From Desulfuromonadales bacterium (GTDB taxonomy: Bacteria; Desulfobacterota; Desulfuromonadia; Desulfuromonadales; UBA2294), in contig JACUTX010000040.1 of assembly GCA_014859615.1 (NCBI GenBank), positions 1 to 15,956 on the forward strand: 15,956 nucleotides of DNA, written 5' to 3'. Under the pieces are notes generated by a model, which saw only the letters and a program-made list of their open reading frames with translations, searched no databases and was not told where the DNA came from. Below are positions 8,503 through 15,121 of this stretch, in pieces. Positions within the stretch are counted from its first letter, which is position 1, and each line of letters opens with the position of its first letter. The translations under genes were made by a program, and so were the position numbers.

Positions 8503-9765
8503 TTAAATGAGGCGGCCACCAAGAATTGTTGCGATTGCAGCCCCCTTCATTTTGCGTTGATCAAAAGCTGTGTTCTTGCTTTTTGAGATCAAATCGTTGG
8601 CGCTGACCGTCCACTTTTTGCCCGGATCAATAATGGTCACATCGGCTGGTGCACCAACTGTCAAGGTACCGACCGGCAGGTTCAGAACCGAAGCAGGGCC
8701 ACTAGTCAACAGCTCAATTGCACGATTCAGGTCAATGACTTTGTCGGAAACCAGTTCAAGAGTCAGCGCCAGAGCTGTCTCAAGGCCGACAACACCATTC
8801 ATGGCGATATTAAACTCAACATTCTTTTCATCGATATGATGGGGTGCGTGATCGGTCGCAATGGCATCAAGGGTGCCATCGGCCAATCCCTGACGAACGG
8901 CAGCAACATCCTCTGCCGAACGGAGCGGCGGGTTCATTTTGGCATTTGTGTTGTAGCCGCGGACCGCCTCATCGGTCAGAATAAAATGGTGCGGTGCCGC
9001 TTCTGCCGTCACCCTGACACCGCGTTTTTTTGCAGCCCTGACGATCTCGACAGACCCTCTGGTTGAGACGTGGGCGATATGCAGACGCGCTCCGGTGAAT
9101 TCACATAACATAACATCGCGGGCGGTCGCGGCATCCTCAGCGACCCAGGGGATCCCTTTCAGGCCGAGCTCAGTTGCAACAAAACCCTCATTCATGACCC
9201 CTTTGCCGACCAGGTCAATGTCTTCAGCGTGGGAGATGATGACCGTATTAAACGGTTTGGAGTATTCAAGCGCACAGCGCATCAACTCGCCGCTCGTCAC
9301 CGGCTTACCATCGTCGGAAAAAGCGACGCAACCGGCACCTTTCATGTCACCCATTTCACTCAGGGAATCACCCTCCAGTCCTTTGGTGATACTCCCGACC
9401 GGGAAGACCCGCGCAAACCCCTCTTTTTCTGCTTTTTCAATAATATATTGAGCGACGGACTTATTATCGAGAACCGGTTTGGTATTCGGCATGCAGGCGA
9501 CGGAGGTAAAACCGCCCGCCGCCGCCGCGCGGGTACCCGAGACAATATCTTCCTTATATTCGTAGCCGGGGTCGCGCAGATGAACATGGATATCGATCAG
9601 TCCCGGCGTGACCAGTCGCCCGCTTGCGTTAAAAATCTCAACACCGTCATCCTTGAGATTTTTACCGATTTTTGAGATTTTGCCGTCTTTGATCAGAATA
9701 TCGAGCTCTGCATCCAGATTATTTGCCGGATCGATCACCCGTCCGCCTTGAATCAGTAATTTCAT
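8503..9765 (-). CDS. pyrC: Dihydroorotase, class I (PyrC, multifunctional complex type)
   Basis: The 420-residue amidohydrolase closes carbamoyl aspartate to dihydroorotate, the third step of UMP synthesis. The metal ligands of the family are visible: H60 and H62 in DIHVHLRDPG, the Asp pair D151/D152 in FSDDGKP, H179 in SHAED, H232 in AHVSTRG and D305 in TDHAPH. The length of about 420 and the FSDDG motif in place of a carboxylated lysine place it in class I (the B. subtilis/Aquifex type), not the shorter E. coli type. Members of this class are known to associate with aspartate carbamoyltransferase. pyrB lies only 36 bases upstream, and no pyrI is seen, which would fit such a complex. All catalytic residues are present, so it is unlikely to be an inactive pseudo-dihydroorotase. 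AGAGGT precedes the ATG at 9765. Confidence 0.96.
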   Translation of the reverse strand: MKLLIQGGRVIDPANNLDAELDILIKDGKISKIGKNLKDDGVEIFNASGRLVTPGLIDIHVHLRDPGYEYKEDIVSGTRAAAAGGFTSVACMPNTKPVLDNKSVAQYIIEKAEKEGFARVFPVGSITKGLEGDSLSEMGDMKGAGCVAFSDDGKPVTSGELMRCALEYSKPFNTVIISHAEDIDLVGKGVMNEGFVATELGLKGIPWVAEDAATARDVMLCEFTGARLHIAHVSTRGSVEIVRAAKKRGVRVTAEAAPHHFILTDEAVRGYNTNAKMNPPLRSAEDVAAVRQGLADGTLDAIATDHAPHHIDEKNVEFNIAMNGVVGLETALALTLELVSDKVIDLNRAIELLTSGPASVLNLPVGTLTVGAPADVTIIDPGKKWTVSANDLISKSKNTAFDQRKMKGAAIATILGGRLI

Positions 9766-9801
9766 ATCAAACCTCTTTCGTCTAAGCAGCTCAGTTGCTT
9801 T

Positions 9802-10734
9802 TTATGCTTCACTATGCTCAACCCCGCTGATCAGATAGAGCAGTGCCATGCGAACCGCAACGCCGTTTTCAACCTGACTGAGAATGACGTTTTGTGGACC
9901 GTCGGCAACGTAGGACGAGAGTTCTACGCCGCGATTGATCGGTCCCGGATGCATCACCAGCGCATCCGGTCTGGCCAGTTTGAGATTTACAGTATTCAGA
10001 CCGTAGAATCTGGCGTATTCACGCAAAGAGGGGATTAACGATTTCCCCTGTCGTTCCATCTGGATCCGCAACATCATGACGACATCGGCTCCATCGATCG
10101 CTTCATTCATATCAGCATAGACCGTGGCCCCCATCTTTTCGATACCGGGCGGGATCATCGTCCCCGGCCCGGATAGGCGAACCTCAGCCCCCATTTTATT
10201 GAGGGCATACAGATTGGAACGGACGACACGACTATGGGTGATATCACCGATAATCGCGACCTTCAAATCTTCAATCCGCCCCTTATGCTGACGGATGGTA
10301 AAAAGATCGAGCAGAGCCTGACTCGGATGCTCATGTGCACCGTCACCGGCATTGACAACCGAACAATTCAACCGTTGGGCAAGATAGTGCGGCGCACCGG
10401 ATGCCGAATGACGCATGACAATAATATCCGGGTGCATCGCTTCAATGTTACGCGCTGTATCTTCCAGCGTTTCACCTTTGGTGACCGATGAGGCAGATGC
10501 CGAGATGTTGACCGTGTCAGCAGAGAGTCGTTTACCGGCAATTTCAAACGATGTCCGCGTACGGGTGCTCGACTCGAAGAACAGATTGATGATTGTTTTT
10601 CCACGCAGGGTCGGAACCTTTTTAATCTCCCGCGTGTTGATCTCTTTAAAACTCTCGGCCGTATCCAGAATCGTGATAATATCCTCGCGCGACAATTCGT
10701 TTATACCGAGAATATGTTTATGGGCAAACGCCAT
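9802..10734 (-). CDS. pyrB: Aspartate carbamoyltransferase catalytic subunit
   Basis: The 310-residue protein joins carbamoyl phosphate to aspartate, the committed step of pyrimidine synthesis. Its carbamoyl-phosphate loop is ESSTRTRTSFE (residues 54-64). The mobile loop with SVTKGE lies at 83-88, HPSQALLD at 136-143 and the C-terminal HPGPINRGVE at 262-271. STRTR followed by TSFE, with no ornithine-type SMG motif, separates it from ornithine carbamoyltransferase (argF). The ATG at 10734 sits 11 bases after the pyrR stop with GAGGAGG between them, so translation is probably coupled. No regulatory subunit gene (pyrI) lies nearby, which suggests control by PyrR attenuation rather than by a CTP/ATP-binding subunit. 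Start and assignment are firm. Confidence 0.97.
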   Translation of the reverse strand: MAFAHKHILGINELSREDIITILDTAESFKEINTREIKKVPTLRGKTIINLFFESSTRTRTSFEIAGKRLSADTVNISASASSVTKGETLEDTARNIEAMHPDIIVMRHSASGAPHYLAQRLNCSVVNAGDGAHEHPSQALLDLFTIRQHKGRIEDLKVAIIGDITHSRVVRSNLYALNKMGAEVRLSGPGTMIPPGIEKMGATVYADMNEAIDGADVVMMLRIQMERQGKSLIPSLREYARFYGLNTVNLKLARPDALVMHPGPINRGVELSSYVADGPQNVILSQVENGVAVRMALLYLISGVEHSEA

Positions 10735-10745
10735 ACCAGCCTCCT

Positions 10746-11291
10746 CTATTTAACTCGCGGCTTCAGCAGATGAACTTCTGCGGCACAGTTGTTATCGTCA
10801 AAAATCAGATCGACTTTTTCCTCCTTCGCCGTCGGAACATTGCGGCCGACAAAATCGGCCCGAATCGGCAATTCACGATGACCTCGATCGATCAGGACAG
10901 CCAATTGAATCGCCCGAGGTCGACCAAGATCCATCAGGGCATCCATCGCTGCCCGAATTGTCCGACCGGTGAACAACACATCATCCACCAAAACAATCGA
11001 TAGACCATCAAGATTGAAAGGGATATCCGTCGGGCCAACTTTTACGGTGCCACGCGAAGAGAGATCGTCGCGATAAAGGCCGATATCGATACTGCCGCAT
11101 GGAACATCGACCTGTTCAATCCGGGAGATAATTTTGGCCAATTCTTTACTGAGAGTGTCACCGCCGGATCGGATCCCGACCAGGGCGAGATTTTTACTCC
11201 CTTTATTCTGCTCCAGAATCTCATGGGCAATCCGGGTCAGAGCGCGATTAACTCCAGCAGAATCGAGTAAAATTGTCTGTCCACTTGCCAT
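10746..11291 (-). CDS. pyrR: PyrR, pyrimidine operon RNA-binding attenuator / uracil phosphoribosyltransferase
   Basis: The 181-residue protein has the length and fold of PyrR. In Bacillus, PyrR binds UMP/UTP and a leader RNA hairpin to terminate transcription, and it has uracil phosphoribosyltransferase activity. The PRPP-binding loop is IVLVDDVLFTGRT (99-111). GIRSGGD (39-45), GLYRDDLSSRG (71-81) and DRGHRELPIRADFVGRNVPT (135-154) are typical of the family. The ATG at 11291 follows AGGAGG at 7 bases, a strong ribosome binding site. It is the first gene of the operon, and its leader contains a matching PyrR hairpin and terminator, which supports true RNA-binding attenuation and autoregulation rather than a purely enzymatic role. 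pyrB follows within 11 bases. Confidence 0.97.
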   Translation of the reverse strand: MASGQTILLDSAGVNRALTRIAHEILEQNKGSKNLALVGIRSGGDTLSKELAKIISRIEQVDVPCGSIDIGLYRDDLSSRGTVKVGPTDIPFNLDGLSIVLVDDVLFTGRTIRAAMDALMDLGRPRAIQLAVLIDRGHRELPIRADFVGRNVPTAKEEKVDLIFDDNNCAAEVHLLKPRVK

Positions 11292-11323
11292 AAAAATACC
11301 TCCTGACCTGGTTGCTCAGACAC

Positions 11324-11358
11324 AAAAAAAGGTATCGCGCTGCATACAGTGCGATACC
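11324..11358 (-). terminator. pyr leader attenuator terminator
   Basis: On the minus strand, GGTATCGC (11358-11351) pairs perfectly with GCGATACC (11338-11331). Inside, CUG/CAG can pair across a UAUG loop after an A/C mismatch. Seven T residues follow directly (11330-11324). This is a strong intrinsic terminator ending about 30 bases before the pyrR ATG, at the place expected for a PyrR-controlled attenuator. Because no clear terminator follows lepB, it would also end transcripts coming from lepA-lepB. Confidence 0.9.
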
Positions 11359-11416
11359 GGGATAAATTTTAGAGGAGAATTGCTTCTCATTTTTTTGCCA
11401 CCCTTGTCGATCTCAC
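11349..11416 (-). promoter_or_regulatory. Candidate antiterminator of the pyr leader
   Basis: GUGAGAU (11416-11410), made of the loop and 3' arm start of the PyrR hairpin, can pair with AUCGCAC (11355-11349), which includes part of the 5' arm of the terminator; six of seven positions pair. GGG/CCC and AAAU/AUUU can extend it further in. A GAGAA-GCAA-UUCUC hairpin with a GNRA-type loop sits in the middle. The fold would exclude both the PyrR hairpin and the terminator, as an antiterminator should. It was found by eye, without energy calculation. Confidence 0.4.
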
Positions 11417-11434
11417 AGGATCGACTTAAAAGGG
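11401..11434 (-). promoter_or_regulatory. PyrR-binding RNA hairpin (anti-antiterminator)
   Basis: In the minus-strand leader RNA, GUCGAUC (11425-11419) pairs perfectly with GAUCGAC (11412-11406) around the hexaloop CUGUGA. A lower stem CCCUU/AAGGG (11434-11430 with 11405-11401) is separated by a four-base 5' bulge UUAA. The hexaloop fits the CNGNGA pattern known for Bacillus PyrR-binding loops, and the 5' bulge between two stems is also the known architecture. It stands between the promoter and the leader terminator, directly upstream of pyrR. Confidence 0.85.
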
Positions 11435-11458
11435 ACTGAATTGTCATAAACCGCAGGA

Positions 11459-11487
11459 ACTATATCAATGCTGAGCCGGTCGGTCAA
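11459..11487 (-). promoter_or_regulatory. Sigma70-type promoter of the pyr operon
   Basis: On the minus strand, TTGACC (11487-11482) and TATAGT (11464-11459) are separated by exactly 17 bases and are close to the sigma70 consensus. Transcription would begin near 11452. That leaves a leader of about 160 nt before the pyrR ATG, which holds the PyrR hairpin and terminator. The promoter lies just 21 bases after the lepB stop codon. Confidence 0.8.
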
Positions 11488-11508
11488 TGGAAAAACCGCT
11501 AAATTTTC

Positions 11509-12207
11509 CTATTCGATCAAACGGCCGATTCGACTCCAGCGGACTGTGTTGTTTTGCGCGTTCCACGACCAGTATTTTATAAAAGCCAACCCCTTGATAT
11601 TGGCTTCAGGAACAAACCCCCAGTAACGCCCATCACGAGAATTGTCGCGATTATCCCCCATAACAAAATAACTGTCAGGCGGTACGGTTACAGGTAGCAT
11701 GCAGTCCCTCACCGTCCCCTGCGCGTCATGCTCCCAGCTCCCGATTGCACTGCATCCCGGGATTATGTAAGACGAGGTATAGCGCTCTTCATCTATTTTA
11801 AACGGCTCGCCATTCAGATAAACCTGTTTATCCCTGATCTCAACCTGATCACCTGGGATGCCGATAATTCTTTTAATGAAATCCTTGCGGGTAAAATAAT
11901 TCAGCTTTTCATTAATGGTATCGACCGGCCATTCAAAGACGATAACGTCTCCGCGTTCAGGACTGCGAACCGGAAGGATCCGGGTTTCGGTAAAAGGGAT
12001 CTGGGTGCCATAAATAAATTTATTGACCATCAGATGGTCACCGATAAGCAGGGTCTCTTCCATCGACCCCGAAGGTATCTTGAACGCCTGAATCACAAAT
12101 GTCCTGATAATTATGGCCAGAATCGCAGCAAAAATAAGGGCTTCAGTCCACTCTTTATACCATGGTTTTTTTTGTTTTTTAGCTCTGATGATGACCGTTT
12201 CATCCAT
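11509..12207 (-). CDS. lepB: Signal peptidase I
   Basis: The 232-residue membrane protease removes signal peptides from exported proteins. A short basic cytoplasmic N-terminus (RAKKQKKPWYKEW) precedes one membrane segment, about residues 23-42 (ALIFAAILAIIIRTFVIQAF). The catalytic serine is S48 in PSGSM and the general-base lysine is K112 in FIKRIIGIPGD. Box E is GDNRDNSRDGRYWG (184-197). It is shorter than E. coli LepB (324 residues), with a single N-terminal membrane helix, as is common outside the enterics. The ATG is 4 bases after the lepA stop, and the AAAGAG before it lies inside the end of lepA, so translation is probably coupled. The lepA-lepB pair is a conserved arrangement. All active-site residues are present. 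Confidence 0.96.
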   Translation of the reverse strand: MDETVIIRAKKQKKPWYKEWTEALIFAAILAIIIRTFVIQAFKIPSGSMEETLLIGDHLMVNKFIYGTQIPFTETRILPVRSPERGDVIVFEWPVDTINEKLNYFTRKDFIKRIIGIPGDQVEIRDKQVYLNGEPFKIDEERYTSSYIIPGCSAIGSWEHDAQGTVRDCMLPVTVPPDSYFVMGDNRDNSRDGRYWGFVPEANIKGLAFIKYWSWNAQNNTVRWSRIGRLIE

Positions 12208-12211
12208 GTCG

Positions 12212-14011
12212 TTACTCTTTCACTTTAAGTATTGCCAAAAAGGCCTCTTGGGGAAGTTCAACACTGCCGATCTGTTTCATCCGCTTTTTGCCAGCTTTTT
12301 GCTTTTCGAGCAGCTTTCTTTTCCGCGAAATATCCCCACCGTAACATTTGGCGGTGACATCTTTACGTAAAGCTTTTACGGTTTCACGCGCAATAACTTT
12401 CCCCCCTATTGCTGCCTGGATTGCAACGACAAACTGTTGACGCGGAATAAATTCTTTCATTTTTGCCACCAGATCACGCCCTCTGAGGATCGCTTTCCCC
12501 CGATGAACAATCAACGAAAGAGCGTCGACATCATCACCGTTGATCATGATGTTTAATTTAACCAGATCACTTTTACGATACTCAAGCGGTTCGTAATCGA
12601 GAGATCCATAGCCACGGGTAATCGATTTCAGACGGTCATAAAAATCGAGAACGATCTCGTTGAGCGGGAGCTCATAGGTCACCATAACCCGATTTGAGGA
12701 CAAATAACGCAGTTCGCGCTGGACCCCCCTCTTCTCTTCACAAAGGGCAAGAACTCCGCCGATAAAATCGTTCGGGACGTGAATCGTCGCAAGGATAAAC
12801 GGTTCATCGATCTGATCAACAAATTGGACATCCGGGAGCTTGTTGGCACTGTCGACTTCAAAAGTTTTCTTCTTCGAGTCGGTCACTTTGTAGACAACGG
12901 TCGGGGCGGTGGTGATAAGATCGATGTTGAACTCGCGTTCAAGACGCTCCTGAACAATCTCCATGTGCAAAAGACCGAGAAAACCGCAACGAAAACCGAA
13001 GCCGAGCGCTAAGGAATTTTCGGGCTCAAACGAGAAGGCCGAATCGTTCAATCGCAGTTTCTCCATCGCATCGCGCAAGAAATCGTAATCATTGGTATCG
13101 ATGGGATAGAGACCGGAAAACACCATCGGTTTAACTTCCTTAAAACCGGGAAGCGGGACCGTCGCCCCCTTTTTTTCATGGGTAATCGTGTCACCAACCT
13201 TGGCATCCTGCACCGTCTTGATTCCGGCGATAATGAATCCGACTTCACCGGCTGACAGCTCTTTTTTCTCCAACGTGTGAGGCGTAAACACACCGAGTTT
13301 CAAAACCTCATAAGCATGGCCGCTCGCCATCAGCTTAATCCGATCCCCTTTTTTGATCTGTCCGTCAACAATCCGGACCAGAACAATCCCGCCCTGATAG
13401 GAGTCGTACCAGGAGTCGAAGATCAATGCCTTGAGTGGTGCCACCGGATCACCAGCCGGGGGCGGAATTTTCGCCACGATCTCTTCTAAAATCTCGTGAA
13501 TACCGATCCCTTCCTTGGCGCTGGCGTGAACAGCATTCGTAGCGTCAATGCCGATAATTTCCTCTATATCGGCTATGACCCGTTCAGGATCTGCGCTCGG
13601 TAAATCTATTTTATTCAAAACCGGGAAGACTTCGAGATTCTGCTCGATCGCCAGGTAGACGTTTGCCAGCGTTTGTGCTTCAACCCCCTGTGATGCGTCT
13701 ACAACCAGAAGAGCCCCTTCGCAGGCCGAAAGAGAGCGACTGACTTCATAGTTGAAGTCAACATGACCCGGGGTGTCGATCAGGTTAAGCATGTAATCAT
13801 GTCCATCATCGGCCCGATATTTAAGACGAACCGATTGCGCTTTGATGGTGATCCCTCGTTCCCGTTCAATATCCATCTTGTCGAGAAATTGCGCCGACAT
13901 CTCTCGAGCCGTCAGAGCTCCGGTCGCCTCAAGGAGACGGTCGGCAAGGGTCGACTTGCCATGATCGATATGAGCAATGATTGAAAAATTCCGAATTCGG
14001 CTCTGTTCCAT
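12212..14011 (-). CDS. lepA: Translation elongation factor 4 (LepA/EF4) GTPase
   Basis: I place the start at the ATG at 14011, giving 599 residues beginning MEQSRIRNFSIIAHIDHG, the normal LepA length. The reading frame stays open 52 codons further upstream (to 14167), but that extension has no family match and covers a promoter-like sequence. The GTPase motifs are AHIDHGKST (13-21), RERGITIK, DTPGHVDF, NKIDLPSADP and SAKEGIG. They are followed by the EF-G-like domains II, III and V. The LepA-specific C-terminal domain ends with AKCYGGDISRKRKLLEKQKAGK and ILKVKE. LepA binds ribosomes and acts on stalled or mis-translocated complexes. Its ribosome binding site is weak (GAG about 5 bases upstream of ATG). 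It is the first gene of the lepA-lepB unit. Confidence 0.97.
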   Translation of the reverse strand: MEQSRIRNFSIIAHIDHGKSTLADRLLEATGALTAREMSAQFLDKMDIERERGITIKAQSVRLKYRADDGHDYMLNLIDTPGHVDFNYEVSRSLSACEGALLVVDASQGVEAQTLANVYLAIEQNLEVFPVLNKIDLPSADPERVIADIEEIIGIDATNAVHASAKEGIGIHEILEEIVAKIPPPAGDPVAPLKALIFDSWYDSYQGGIVLVRIVDGQIKKGDRIKLMASGHAYEVLKLGVFTPHTLEKKELSAGEVGFIIAGIKTVQDAKVGDTITHEKKGATVPLPGFKEVKPMVFSGLYPIDTNDYDFLRDAMEKLRLNDSAFSFEPENSLALGFGFRCGFLGLLHMEIVQERLEREFNIDLITTAPTVVYKVTDSKKKTFEVDSANKLPDVQFVDQIDEPFILATIHVPNDFIGGVLALCEEKRGVQRELRYLSSNRVMVTYELPLNEIVLDFYDRLKSITRGYGSLDYEPLEYRKSDLVKLNIMINGDDVDALSLIVHRGKAILRGRDLVAKMKEFIPRQQFVVAIQAAIGGKVIARETVKALRKDVTAKCYGGDISRKRKLLEKQKAGKKRMKQIGSVELPQEAFLAILKVKE

Positions 14012-14047
14012 TATCTCGATATATCCGTTCCTGTTATGGGGACCCGT

Positions 14048-14076
14048 AAGATATAGCCTACGTGAAAAATTGTAAA
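14048..14076 (-). promoter_or_regulatory. Candidate promoter for lepA-lepB
   Basis: On the minus strand, TTTACA (14076-14071) and TATCTT (14053-14048) are 17 bases apart, about 37 bases before the chosen lepA start. The -35 is good and the -10 is only fair. The position supports the shorter lepA start, because the longer frame would include this site. Confidence 0.42.
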
Positions 14077-14189
14077 GAATATTAGCCGTACCCAAAGCGT
14101 TAAACCAGCGTGATCTGGTGATAAATTGTTGCATTGGCGTTACGGAAAGTGTATAGACGAAGAGCATTATCAGTTGTTGTGCAGATTTA

Positions 14190-14219
14190 TTGCAATCAGG
14201 TTTAATCTGCGGCTATTGT
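14190..14219 (+). promoter_or_regulatory. Candidate promoter for the cold-shock gene
   Basis: TTGCAA (14190-14195) and TATTGT (14214-14219) are 18 bases apart on the plus strand, which would leave an untranslated leader of about 80 nt before the ATG at 14306. A second reading, with TTTAAT at 14201-14206 as the -10, is also possible. The lepA-cspA divergent gap (14012-14305) holds nothing else I can name apart from these promoter candidates and a short unpaired-tail hairpin (ACCAG/CTGGT). Confidence 0.3.
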
Positions 14220-14305
14220 CGACATTGGTGTCCCGATCGCTTTTTTGATTGCGTCAATCCTGCACATACCCGTTTCGGCATTGCCGGTGTAAAAAGGAGC
14301 ATGTG

Positions 14306-14506
14306 ATGGCAGAAGGAACAGTGAAATGGTTTAACGATTCCAAGGGGTTTGGCTTTATTACTCAGGATGATGGGCCCGATGTGTTCGCACACTATTCCGC
14401 CATTGGTGGGGACGGGTTTAAATCTCTGGCGGAGGGTGATCGGGTCAGTTTTGACATCATCGACGGTCCGAAGGGGCCGCAAGCTGCAAATATACAGAAA
14501 ATTTAA
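14306..14506 (+). CDS. CspA-family cold-shock / RNA chaperone protein
   Basis: The 66-residue protein is a single cold-shock domain that binds single-stranded RNA or DNA through a five-stranded beta barrel. MAEGTVKWFNDSKGFGFIT contains RNP1 (KGFGFIT, 13-19). RNP2 is DVFAHYSAI (25-33), where many family members have VFVHFSAI. The end GPQAANIQ is typical. The frame is open further upstream to 14249, but AAGGAG at 14294-14299 and family length fix the start at 14306. It is the only plus-strand gene of the window, divergent from lepA, and it ends at a strong terminator. Whether it is cold-induced cannot be read from sequence; many family members are constitutive. Confidence 0.95.
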   Translation: MAEGTVKWFNDSKGFGFITQDDGPDVFAHYSAIGGDGFKSLAEGDRVSFDIIDGPKGPQAANIQKI

Positions 14507-14539
14507 ACAGCAAAATCTGGTTCATAGTCGCTACAAAAC

Positions 14540-14571
14540 GCCCCGAATGACGATCATTTCGGGGCATTTTG
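14540..14571. terminator. Bidirectional terminator between cspA-like gene and glyoxalase gene
   Basis: GCCCCGAA (14540-14547) pairs with TTCGGGGC (14558-14565), and an inner TGA/TCA can pair after a one-base bulge. The plus-strand tail is ATTTTGTTTATTT. Read on the minus strand the hairpin is followed by GTTTTG. The flanking CAAAA and TTTTG make it symmetrical. It lies 33 bases after the plus-strand stop and just past the converging glyoxalase stop at 14573, so it can serve both genes. Confidence 0.88.
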
Positions 14572-14572
14572 T

Positions 14573-14953
14573 TTATTTATTGCGGACAACCTCAACCTTG
14601 TAACCGTCAGGGTCGGTCATAAAGTAGAACTGCGGCGGGGAGCCGGGAAGTCCTTTTAGTGGAGTCACTTCAAATCCTGCTTCTGAATGCTTTTGGTGTG
14701 ACCCTTCCAGATCATCGACGCCGACGGCAACATGAGAATAGCCGTTGCCGATTTCATACGGTTGCGTTCGTCCGTAATTGCAAGTCAACTCCAGTTCAAA
14801 TGGCGCCCCCTTGGCAATCAGGTAAGACAAGGTAAAGTCTTTTGGGTACTCTTTTTTACGTGCGATCTCAAAACCGAACGCATCGATATAAAAACGTTCC
14901 GATGCATTCAGATCGAGAACACGTAGACAGACATGTATCATTTTGTAATTCAT
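14573..14953 (-). CDS. gloA: Glyoxalase I (lactoylglutathione lyase)-family protein
   Basis: The 126-residue protein belongs to the vicinal oxygen chelate fold, with two beta-alpha-beta-beta-beta modules (about residues 5-58 and 72-124). The four metal ligands of E. coli glyoxalase I have clear counterparts: H7 (MIHVCLRV), E55 (ELELTCNYG), H74 (GYSHVAVGVDD) and E121 (DPDGYKVEVV). This supports isomerisation of the methylglyoxal-glutathione (or other thiol) adduct to the lactoyl thioester, probably with Ni or Co. AAGGAG precedes the ATG at 14953 at good spacing, favouring it over the second Met at residue 5. No partner such as gloB is adjacent, although the interrupted gene upstream is also a metallo-beta-lactamase fold, of a different subfamily. 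The true thiol cofactor in this organism is unknown. Confidence 0.9.
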   Translation of the reverse strand: MNYKMIHVCLRVLDLNASERFYIDAFGFEIARKKEYPKDFTLSYLIAKGAPFELELTCNYGRTQPYEIGNGYSHVAVGVDDLEGSHQKHSEAGFEVTPLKGLPGSPPQFYFMTDPDGYKVEVVRNK

Positions 14954-15121
14954 AAAACTCTCCTTGTGAAGTAGCGGTTTTACAGCAGAGCGGTCAGCCT
15001 CTTCTGACGAGATACTGATTGACTTCGCTTAAGACGCTTGACTTTGAGATTGAGCGGGTTACTGTCACGTCCGGGCAATAAGTAGACAGTCGGCGTCATC
15101 AGATCCTCACTGTTTTGTCGA

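Noticed and set aside
11270..11447. Possible leader peptide starting at the ATG at 11447 (MTIQSLLSRS...) on the minus strand
   Set aside because: There is no Shine-Dalgarno sequence before it, and it runs through the terminator and into pyrR out of frame. The leader is explained by PyrR attenuation.
14012..14167. 52-codon N-terminal extension of the lepA reading frame
   Set aside because: LepA proteins normally begin a few residues before the AHIDHGKST motif. The extension has no family similarity and overlaps a promoter candidate. The ATG at 14011 gives the standard length of 599.
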